DNA from: Arthrinium phaeospermum
Lineage: Eukaryota; Ascomycota; Sordariomycetes; Amphisphaeriales; Apiosporaceae
NCBI GenBank assembly: GCA_006503535.1
Contig: QYRS01000006.1
Coordinates: 3,472,001 to 3,536,000 of the forward strand
Length of the DNA: 64,000 bases
Direction: 5' to 3'
Under the pieces are notes generated by a model. That model worked only from the letters and a program-made list of their open reading frames with translations, was not told the origin of the DNA and did no database searches. The position numbers were made by a program, and so were the translations under genes. This document shows positions 1 to 9,612 of the stretch, in pieces (positions within the stretch are counted from its first letter, which is position 1; each line of letters opens with the position of its first letter).

Positions 1-518
1 TTGCCTCTGGGATCACTGCAGTAGGCGTGCAAGACCTCGGAATGGCATAAAATCACTTTGTCCACGGATGTTGTCGACAGTATTTTGGGTAGGAGGCAAA
101 ACTGGTCCTCGAGGATATCGTGGGAAGCCAGCCATTTCGGATCCTCGGAACGAAGTATTTGTTTTCGATCCGAGCGGGCCTTGGAACCTATAATGCGGAG
201 ATATTCAATGAATCTCCTCACAACATGGGCATCAGATATGCCGTGTTTTGGGCTGTCATGCGCATACACTACGAAGAAACTCGGCGCCTGCGAGCTTCCA
301 AAGTAGGGTTCTCTTGACAGCGCCCAGCAGATTTCCTCCATAAGGATTTCCGTGACTGCTGCCTTCATTAGTGGACAATGCGAATACGGCCTTGAGGGCG
401 CCGAGTCCATACACTGCGACTTATCTGGCATCGAGGGACGAAAGCGGATGATTAGTGCCACCACGAATGCGAATAACCCCGCGAATTTCGCGATGGTAGC
501 CCAGGATAAAGAAAACAT
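1..518 (-). CDS. 5' part of a gene with a SEFIR/TIR-like N-terminal domain (runs off left edge)
   Basis: An open frame of about 172 codons starts at an ATG at 518-516, with an in-frame stop five codons upstream, and is still open at base 1, so only the 5' part is here. The protein starts with a hydrophobic stretch (residues about 6-24) that could be a membrane anchor. Around residues 76-110 it has the pattern FFVVYAHDS followed by an amphipathic helix ending in EYLR and then an SD pair. This resembles the first strand and helix of SEFIR/TIR domains, which mediate signalling in recognition proteins. The later stretch LLPK...VDKVILCHSEVL resembles a segment I recall from large fungal proteins with such N-termini. 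The downstream domains are outside the window. The domain call is by eye and the function is inferred. It could be another fungal family with a similar N-terminus. Confidence 0.5.
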   Translation of the reverse strand, partial: MFSLSWATIAKFAGLFAFVVALIIRFRPSMPDKSQCMDSAPSRPYSHCPLMKAAVTEILMEEICWALSREPYFGSSQAPSFFVVYAHDSPKHGISDAHVVRRFIEYLRIIGSKARSDRKQILRSEDPKWLASHDILEDQFCLLPKILSTTSVDKVILCHSEVLHAYCSDPRG

Positions 519-1065
519 GATGATCTGTTCCGTCTACTGGTTTAGCTCAGGCCAGAGCAGACGGGGTCAAGGTTGAATCATCATCGATGGCCGTGGCCCA
601 TTCGCAGTGTTGTATGTAGAAGGAGAAACGAGCAATGCTCTGCTGGACATGAAGCTGGCTGTACCCCGCACGTAGACAGCGAGTAAAATCCAAGCTTCAG
701 GCTCTTCACTCTCACGTGACACGCTGATGCCTTGCTTCCTTAAAGATAAGGCTGTGTTTTACGTGCCCGATGTTATTGGATTTAGCCTGAATAGACCAAG
801 CCCTGTGACGAATGTAAGAAGTACTTTGTGGTTTATCTGGCATGGAGGAGCGATGCCGTGCCACAGGATGCATGATGTTGTTTTGTCCGGCTGGTTTGGA
901 CTTGGAAAGAGACACATCGAATATCTAGATAATATCTGTTGCTGAGTAAAGCAAATCATTCCTGTCCCTTTCAAGCTGCATGGTGTCATTCAAAGTCCTT
1001 GCTGTTGCCCAACGATCCAAAAGCCTGGATAATCCACGTGGTCCAATCCCTAGGTTTCCAATTTC
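519..1065. other. Intergenic, nothing recognised
   Basis: No convincing coding frame, repeat or RNA gene was seen between the partial left-edge gene and the end of the next minus-strand gene. It presumably holds the promoter of the former and the 3' UTR of the latter. Confidence 0.5.
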
Positions 1066-2653
1066 TCATTGACCATCTCCGGGAGGGGTCTTCCACTGCT
1101 GCCAAGCGATGTAAGTCTGGATGATCCCGACTATCAGGCTCAGTACACCGAGGAAAACAGCCACGAATACACCAATAACAGTTGCGAGCATGACGTGCCG
1201 AGCTCTGCTCTTGCGCTCGAGCCATTGATCCAGCATGCCCCGGGGAGTCGGGTTCTCCAGCTCTTCGTAGAGATCCATCAGCCGGGGGCCCAGCCACTGG
1301 TAGGAGACTTCATCCTCGCCGTCGATCTCGTACTCGGACCTATTATACAGAGTGCAGTCCGGGTCCATGTCCTGTTCGCTGATCAGGGATCGCAGGAACG
1401 CCTGCGACTTTGCGTCGGGCGGGAAGAGGACGTCCTGTATAGAGTGGAGTACTTCAGTGGCGTACTGACGTGATATTCGTCTAGTAATGCGCATGTATTT
1501 CACTTGTTAACTGACCACCTCATGTGAAGATGTTGGATAGGGTTTGGTCAGACCACGTACCCTTCAAGCAGCTCTGGCGTTGTCTGTTTCAGCGCAGAAC
1601 GGCTGGCAAGCAACTGCTCCTTGAGAAACGCCGTGTGATGAAATAACTTGACCACTCCCCTCTTTTTGTCAAGTCTCAAATGGTCGTCCAGATTGTTGGT
1701 TGCCTCGAAATACAGCTTCCCAACCTTCCTTAGTCGCCTAGCCTTCAGCGACTTGAGGACGCGAGTCACCTCACGATTCTGTGAAAGCCCTTGGACAGGA
1801 CCAGAAGAGTGGCCACCTCTCATTTGGTCCTGGCCCTGGAGAACTGTGGCCAGATATTGTGTTGGCGAAAGATTGTCTGACCACACATTCGGGACCAGCG
1901 CCGTTTCTGTATCATCGATGTCGGAGCTCTGTGCTGCCACTGTCACCATCGACATTGTATGTAGAGCCAGAGAGAAGGCGCGGTGTTGGTCAGTAACTGT
2001 GGGGGCCGATGGGTACGAGGTGCCATTCCCATGGAAACACTGACTAATCAGATGTGAGAGTGGAGTGTCAGGGTTGCTTCGGATCAGCCCAACAATCTCT
2101 CGGAGATCGGCATGACTTCTCAGCGCTTGAGGGCTCCCTATCTCGAAATCGGGGAGATACCGTTTGGTCATGGCTTTGTAGTGGTTGAAGAATGGTACCA
2201 GCCTCTCGAAGCGATGCCAGGAACAGCTCGTCGTTCCGAAACATGGGCTCTGGAAACTGCAATGCGCGCAGTCTGACCACCCCCAAAGAACCTTACAGAG
2301 GCCTTCGAGATCCTCAATCGCAGTCGTCTGCAAGGGAAATGCCCTGAAGACGGAACCCATGGTCACGGAGAAGGATCGAAATGGCTGGACAGGCTGGGGA
2401 CGCCAACCAGCAAACGCAATGCCAAAGAGGATGTCCAAGCCTGGCGCGAATATCGAGCACACATTGTCAGCGCCAAGGCAAGCAGCCGCTCAGCCTGAGG
2501 GGTTGAGGTGGCATCCTCCCGTCGCAGGAAAACACCAAAAGTGCGTCCTGCATATGATATTACCCCGCGCGTAATTAGCGAACCAATCGAGACGCCTGAT
2601 TCAATAAACGATTTAATGCCAGTCCCCGCGTCGCGTATCACTGCTAGCCTCAA
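1066..2653 (-). CDS. Conserved fungal protein with one C-terminal membrane helix (5' end unresolved)
   Basis: Two exons are clear. One runs from about 2470 down to 1561. After an 80-nt intron (1560-1481, GTACGT...CTAG) the last exon is 1480-1066. The splice joins LLEG to RISRQYATEVL in frame. The C-terminus has a strong transmembrane helix (about 25 hydrophobic residues after the basic WLERKSRARH). The pattern (helical region, basic stretch, single C-terminal helix) matches a widespread fungal family of unknown function. The 5' end is a problem. A good frame at 2653-2465 has no ATG and is offset from the main frame, with a TG-rich overlap near 2462. Either an intron was missed, the real start is the ATG at 2360, or the gene is damaged. 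It is divergent from the protease-AAA gene starting at 2770. Confidence 0.55.
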
Positions 2654-2769
2654 TAAGCCGACAATTCCGAATTTCGCGTTTCGCAGCGGCCGTGAGTGTC
2701 AACCCTTTGCACAGAAACCGTTCCTTACCATATTTACTTTCAGAGACGTAACCCACAAGGACCACCAGC

Positions 2770-5700
2770 ATGAGCTACTCCGTGGCAACCGATGATCGTG
2801 CTGCACTGGGATCAGCCCCTCGAAGCAGGTCCTTGGGACCTGATCTGCGGAGTTTCCTGGATCCCTTTGGGCCAGGAGGTCTACTGTCTAGAAGCTCATC
2901 GGACCTAGTAACCAGTCGACCCAGACAATTCCCAGATATCGATCCGACGGCTGGACCGCTCTCTCCGTCTGGGGTGGCCGCCCCCAATGCAACAAAACCA
3001 TTCATTGGGGAAGCGCCTCCTTTCCCCGTGCCAGGAGGACTTTTCATGGTGAACAAGAAGCCGGATGAGGTTCGCGTGCGACGATTCAACGATGTTCTCA
3101 AACGCATCGAGCCACCACTGATTGACCACTTACGGAAATGGAGAATCAAGAAGCCGAGACATAATCCGACTGCGATCAGGCTGGTGGTGTTGGGTCAGAG
3201 CGAGGCCGAGGCCAAAGTCTACATGGTCGTCTTCTGCGAGCAGCGGGTGAGGCGCCGTGTCAAGAAGTTCTTCTCGTCGTCGCTGGCTCTTGAGCTGTGC
3301 AAGCCCCAAGGAGCCCCTGAGCATAACATCGAGGTGCTCGTGGTGGACGCGCCAATACCCGTGGCGCGTGTTGTCGCTCAGTTGCCTGCTAAATCCCTCA
3401 TAAGGCTCCAATGCGAAGAGGGCATTTACGGTGCACCAATGTGGTTCTTCGATCCCGACACATCAGCGACACGTCAAGTTACACTCGGTGGCCTATTAGA
3501 GATCACCCGAGACGGCGAGCCTGAGATTTTCGGAATAACGGTGGACCATGCCATTGAGGAACTTGATAATCCAGAGTTGCTGGACATTTTCGAAGATGAA
3601 AGTGACCACGATTCTGGGTCAGATATGGCCTCAGACTCTGGGTTCATGGGAAGTCATGTACCAGACGCAGCTCCAGAATCCCCTCGTGGGGATCTTGATT
3701 TACAGCAGCCAAGGCCACCACGCCAACAGCGCGAGAGCCCCTGGATTTCGAGCTCAGTGATGTTGACGACGCTCAGAGCTGGCCCCGGGCACGACACCGC
3801 CCCCTACTACGACTGGGCTTTGGTTGTTATGAGGGAGTTGGCAGAACCTTCTACCGTCCTCAACCCCCCTATAACGACGGATGCTGGCGTGTTTTCACTG
3901 AAGATTCCATCAAGCCGAAGTCTCAACGACCACGAAGACTCCCCAATAACCATTCTGAGCTCTGAAGGACCGAAGAATGGAACTATATCATTCGCGCCTT
4001 CGAGGATGATGTTGAGCCCAGGACAAACGTTTATCAATACGTTTATGGTTAAGTTGGACGGCCCTCATGGTAAGAGCCTACTCTATTCAGTACCTTGGCA
4101 AGTTCTAACGACAACAGTCATCACATATGGCGATTCTGGCTCTTGGATTGTGAACAGAACATCTGGTCTGGTATATGGCCACTTAGTTGCCACCGATGCA
4201 CTCGGCGGTGGATACGTTGTTCCACTCTTGGACACAATTGATGATATTAAAGAGCGCCTTGGAGCAACCTCGGTTGTATTTCCTGATTCTACCGAATCAC
4301 GCCCATCGTCATATAGCCCTTCCGACAATGGAAGCCGAAGCCCAGGATCTGATACAAGATCAAGCCCAAAATCCAGCCCACGACCAAGTCCACGATCCAG
4401 CCCGAAATCTAGCCCGCGATCAAATTCACGATCCTATCCACCATCCAGTCCACAATCCCGTCCACGGTCCAGTCATCGGTTCCGTCCAAAATCCCGTCCA
4501 CGGTCCAGTCATCGGTTCCGTCCAGAATCCCGTACACGGTCCAGTCCACGATTCATTATAGAATCGAGTTCAAATTCAACATCGCCTGCTGATAATATCC
4601 CCCAGCCACGATCAAACACAAGCCCAAAGCCACGTAATGGATTCCCCAGTCGAAGTAAAAGTCCCATCACGGCTCCCGACCCAATTCAAGATCCGAAACC
4701 AGTCCTGGACGATGTTGTCAAATCGTTCAATGACATCCCCGACCAAGACATCTCGAAAGCCACAAACATTGCGAGAGATGGCAACGGCAAGTCAGTCTTC
4801 AGCTTGAATGAGTCGCCGGCTCTCGGACTTCAGGCCGATCCAGGTGGAGAGCCCGACGCAAAACGACACCGATACTTGACTATCTACTCGCAACCTCTTC
4901 TCTATGCCCTTCGCTATGTCATCCGATACTACCCCGGCTCAGACCTGGCATCACAGTATCCCATAGTCAACTGGCCCTACGCGGAATTGGTGCACCACTA
5001 CGATGATCTGAAGGAGTACGCGGCGAATCGTGAGCTGCTCGGAGACGACAAGAGATGCCCCCTGAAGATGGACATCGGTTCCCATATCGATATTTTAACC
5101 AGGTTCCTGGACGAAAATGTGATGGCAAAGGTTCGTCAGGAACTGGACCGGAACAAGAAAGGCGCGTTCACCTTCGACATGGCCTGGGTCCTTGCCAAGC
5201 CAGGTACGACCGTCATTTGGAGCGACGACTCCCCATTTCTACCCGAGCGCACAGTCCAGCCACTTGATCCAAGCCACAAACCAAAACCCACAACCAGCCG
5301 AGGGCCATTCGTGATCCAGGACTTCATGTACGGCGCGACCGACATATCCGCCGAAATCAGGTTCTGGAATCTAGAGTATGATGGTCAGAAATTGACCAGA
5401 GCCAGATACTCCATATGTGCGAGACGGTTCTCCGGACAAAGAGACATCCCATGGCGGGTTGTCCAGCCCGCATCCTTGACGGGGAGATATGCTCATCCAA
5501 GCGACGTAGCCCGAGTTCGGAGAGGAAAGACATACTGGAACTTGATTCGCAAGGTTCAATGCCGACAATATACAGCAGATTCTAATGGGTTCTTTCCAAG
5601 AGCAGTATGAAACCAGACATTTCTACCTCTAGGAACTAGCCAAGCTAACTCATGTCAGGTTGACTCACTGGTCATGGTGGATGGCCGCGAAGCCTCGAAG

Positions 5701-7044
5701 CAGCAGAACCCCGCAGAGGGGCTTCCGTTGTATCTAACGAGGCAAGACTTGGCTAAATGGGCTCCCACCTGTTCGTGCCGGTTTTGCGAGACAGTCAAAA
5801 GCGCCGAGGGCGCGGACTCGAGACCCAGTTTCGCGGATTACGTATCTGACCCAAAATCTAGAAAAGTATTGACGGACCATCAATACTTCCTTTGCCCCCC
5901 GACGATTCGAGCGTTCATTCTGAGCTTGCAAACCTGGGGTACGTTTTAACATCAATCGTGGCAATGCCCGTATCCGGATATATCCTGACATATTAATGGC
6001 GATCTAGAGGAACTCCGAGTCGAGCATCTTACAGCACCAAAATGGGACAAGGCGCTTATCAATACACTTATCATGGACTCCCACAAGAAGCACCGCATCA
6101 AACGCCTATTTGAGGCCCATGTTCGTGCGAAGAAGTCGAAAATGGCTACATCTAAAGCCAAAGGGAACGGCCTAGCCCTGCTTCTCCATGGGCCCCCAGG
6201 CTCGGGGAAAACGCTTACGGCAGGTACGTTTTGATCTTTCGAATGCCGTCGAGACTGGGGAACATTACCGCTGAGACCTCTCACAGCAAGCATGGCAGCT
6301 CATTTCGAAGAGCCATTGATGTCACTGTCTCTTAGGAAGATCATTGGCGAGACGGGACAGCCTGGATACGTTTTGGCGGAACTCTTCCGGTTGGCGAACA
6401 TATGGGGACTCATAGTCCATGTTACGGATGCCGATCTGCTATACGAGCCTTCGAAGCCCTCGTCGTACGATTGGCATCTAGAGAATGTGCGAGGAGGCAA
6501 GTTTGAGGCGGAAATCACAAGCGTCTGACCGTGTCCCTGCTAATCTGCCGATAGCTTTCCACAATGCTTTGGACACCAACCAAAGCCTGTTTATAATCGA
6601 AACCCGTCAAATTGGCAGCTTAAGCGAGAATGTCATCTCAAGAACTCACATACAGGTTCACTACGCTCCACTATCCGAGGACGAGGGCAGATATATTTGG
6701 ATGAACCTACTAGCCAAATTCGAGGCCCTCGGCATTGGCTTTTCACACGGCGCCCGCGATTTTATATCAAGTCCCAAAGTGAGAGATCAGAAATGGACCG
6801 TTAGCGAGATGCGCAGAGGTAAGCCCCCTAGATGCAAAATCTCGGTAACTCGAGAGATAAAGATCACTGACGAGAAGCCATCACAGTACTTGAAAGCGCG
6901 GTGGCGGTAGCTAGACCGGCCGATTGGATTGAAGGGAGAGGGCAGAGAGAAGGACAAGTGAGGCCATTTGTCGACGTTCTCGACCTGGAAGATATGATGT
7001 ACCTTTCGGAGGATCTCAGTCCAGACATAGCCAGAACTCAATGA
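2770..7044 (+). CDS. Trypsin-like protease domain fused to an AAA-like ATPase module
   Basis: Exons 2770-5604, 5659-5938, 6008-6223, 6287-6496, 6555-6818 and 6887-7044 give 1320 aa. Residues about 230-500 look like a trypsin-fold domain with the full triad: H260 in ITVDHAI, D348 in YYDWALVV, S456 in GDSGSW. Residues about 515-600 are a Ser/Pro/Arg repeat linker. Residues about 690-960 match the region before the AAA core in many fungal ATPases (often labelled DUF7025). The AAA core follows, with Walker A GPPGSGKT. The Walker B position reads VTDAD where the family has LDEAD, so catalytic Asp and Glu are replaced. The C-terminus (LESAVAVA...) is a normal AAA lid end. One intron (6497-6554) starts with GC (GCAAGT). 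An ATP-sensing or scaffold module controlling a protease effector is inferred, not shown. The start is the first ATG after a stop-rich leader. Confidence 0.75.
4341..4560 (+). repeat. Coding tandem repeat in the protease-AAA linker
   Basis: Short Ser-Pro-Arg/Lys units repeat through this stretch. The best-preserved DNA unit is 36 nt, at 4465-4500 and 4501-4536, with two differences. It encodes a disordered, positively charged linker between the protease-like and ATPase-like parts. Confidence 0.85.
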
Positions 7045-7045
7045 T

Positions 7046-8557
7046 ACGGCGAGGGACGCAGCGCCATGGGAACTAGACTTGGCTTCCTGCCAGCCGCATT
7101 GCCCCTGTGAAACATGCAATGAGAACCCACCGGGACCGAACCAGCCGCCCGACAGCGAACGAGACTTTGAGCGCTACTGCCGGATCGACCCGGAACCGGG
7201 CCAGATGCTCACGCGGCACCAGCGCCTGCTCTGCCCGACATCGACATGGGCTTTTGTTCTGAAGGCACACGTTTGGCGCAAGTCCCTCCTCCCTCTAAGA
7301 GTACTTTTCCAAACATAGAATGCAGCTAACATGATGATGCCCTTGTCATAACTAGAGAAAGTACCGGTCCGAAGTTTGAAACCCATCACATGGAGGGACG
7401 CCCCCATGGACGAGCTGGTCATGGACGAAGAGCGGAAGCGGTTGATTATGCGTCTGGTAGAGGCGCGTCGCGGCGGTCTCGTTATGCATTTACATGGCGG
7501 TCCAGGCTTGGGCAAGACCTTCACGGCAGGTGGGTAGATCCCCTTACTTCCTACATGAAGAACACCAATGGGGGAGCGAAACCCTGATCAAGTATTTCTT
7601 TATTTGCCCGTAGAATGCATCGCTCAGCACAGCCGGAGGCCATTGCGGACACTGTCCTCCAGCGACGTGCTCGACACCGCAGTCGGACACAAAATGTCGC
7701 TGCTGGAAGTTATCCGTTCGGCCAACCGATGGAGAACGATACTCCACTTCCGCGATGCCGACGGCTTACTGGCTGAGAGGGCTTCCTCATCTGGCGCGCC
7801 GTCTTCGAGGAAAGAGCGCTTCCGAGCGGGTGAGTTCTCTCATGTCTAGGCACATCTCATTCGTCCTTGGCCGCATTCATACACCTTGCTGATTATGCTT
7901 GCCTGCCTGGCAGCCTTCCGTGACGTCTTGGGCGCGAACCGAGGTCTGGTCATAATAGAGACGAACCGGGTAGACGACTTGAGCGAGGACATCATCTCGA
8001 AAACGCACGCACGAGTCCACTTGCCCCCCTTCTCGGAGAGCCAGCGTCGAAAGGTATGGAACGCAATTTGTGATAACTACGCCGCCACCCGACATGTCTA
8101 TCTAGACGCTGCGGCGCGCAACATCATTTCGGTGCCGAGAGTGAAAGCGCTGAAGTGGAATGGGAGTGACATGATGAGAGGTGAGTCTACACTAAGTGAT
8201 TACCGTAAAAGGGTGCACAATGACACTGGCTGACGAGGTACAGTGGTCGAAGGCTCCGTGGCATTGGCAGCGCAGGATGAAAATGACAGCGCCGAGATTC
8301 ACGTGACAAGGAAAGAATTAGAGATCATGTTGGAACTGTCAGGCAACGGCGGATGCCCATCCACGGGTACAGGTTACAGACCTCTGAGTCTGGCGATGAG
8401 TACTGCCGCCGCAATTGCTGTCGCTACTGCTGTTGTTTGCATTTTTATATGGTATCTTCCGATCAGTTGGGCACATCATCCCCAGAGCGCGCAGTGGTAC
8501 CTGAATGCCATAAGAAATAGGCTCAACGGGGTGATTGGGTTCAGAATCGATGGCTGA
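7046..8557 (+). CDS. Second, diverged AAA-like module with C-terminal membrane helix
   Basis: Exons approximately 7046-7277, 7356-7529, 7614-7829, 7914-8180 and 8244-8557 encode a second copy of the AAA module of the preceding gene: the Cys-rich pre-core (PHCPCETC...LTRHQRLLCP), Walker A GGPGLGKT, a degenerate Walker B (FRDAD), the sensor-like IIETNRV and the lid end VVEGSVALA. It then adds a transmembrane helix (about 20 residues starting AMSTAAAIAV). All four introns sit at the same places and phases as in copy 1, and the first starts with GC (GCAAGT). The frame of copy 2 runs unbroken upstream past the stop of copy 1 but is offset by one base, and no good ATG exists before M at 7204. So it is either the 3' half of one double-AAA gene joined by a missed splice or base error, or a duplicated fragment. 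Expression is unproven. Confidence 0.55.
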
Positions 8558-9587
8558 TGTTTTGGCATTATGTGGTTTGCAACAACTGCTGAGCTTCAGC
8601 AAACGTCGGCCCAATACTGAGCCTGAATAAGCTTTCAGATAATCTCGGACGGCGACGAGAAGTCATTTGATCGGCAGCGGAATACGAAGAGCTAATTTAT
8701 CGTATCGTTTGTAGTTACGAAAAAAGCCCAAAGGAAGCAATTGCCCGTAGACAGATAGGGAGGGGGATCACGAAATCGATAAGATAGCGATAAGCTAGCT
8801 TTGCGTTCCTGTTCAAGTTTCACCAGCAGTTCAATTGTGCTAGGGGAAATTCCGGCCCCAGCCCGCGGGCCTGCCGGCAATTGGATCTCAGCACGCCATG
8901 CTGTTCTTGCATTGCAGATGGGGGGCAGCAGCGCGCCGCGGGAGTGGGGAGATCGATCGAACGGTTTTGGGAAATGGCATGAGCAGAAGACGATAGCGAG
9001 AAGCCAGAAGAAGCAGGATAGAAACGTGATTCGTTCCGGAGCCGTTCTAGAAGAAGCCGAACAGACGCAGAGATGACTTATCTTTCGTTTCACCGCGACA
9101 CCTGTGCGGTTGGGTGGGCGGGTCCGTGGATGATGCAGCGGTCCATTATTGGGGGGTTCTGGAGGGTCGGGAGGGTCTGTTCATCCAGAACTACCCATTG
9201 GAAACGAAACAAAGGACGATATTGTGGGAGAGGCGGATCACAGTGCCCACAGTGCGCGCGCTGGCTTTCCCGGGAACTGCCAGCACCCAGCACCCAGAGC
9301 TGGGGACTTGCAGCGAACGCATGGTGCATGGCTACGTTACGATCAGTAAGTGGGCTGGCTTTGGGGCGCTGGTGGGGAGGAGGGGAGGGAATGTGATGTG
9401 TCGGTGTCGGTGTCGAGCCCGCTGAGTAAGGGTAGGTAGGCAATGTACGACTTGTAAGCTGACGTGCATTGCGAGAGATGATACGAAAACCGAAAGTGAA
9501 TGGAAAAAAGAGTTTATTTGGCAGTCAAGATGACACGAACTTTGCTTGCCCCTGGTACTGGGTAATCATGCTGCTTGGCATGGACGG

Positions 9588-9612
9588 ATTGATTGATTGA
9601 TTGATTGATTTT
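9588..9612. repeat. (GATT)n microsatellite
   Basis: Six tandem GATT units read directly in the sequence, in non-coding DNA. Confidence 0.9.

Noticed and set aside
6958..7030. Intron (GTGAGG...ATAG) that would fuse AAA copy 1 to copy 2 in frame
   Set aside because: It would delete the lid segment (VDVLDLEDMMYL) that has a counterpart in copy 2, and no branch site is evident. Kept only as a possibility.
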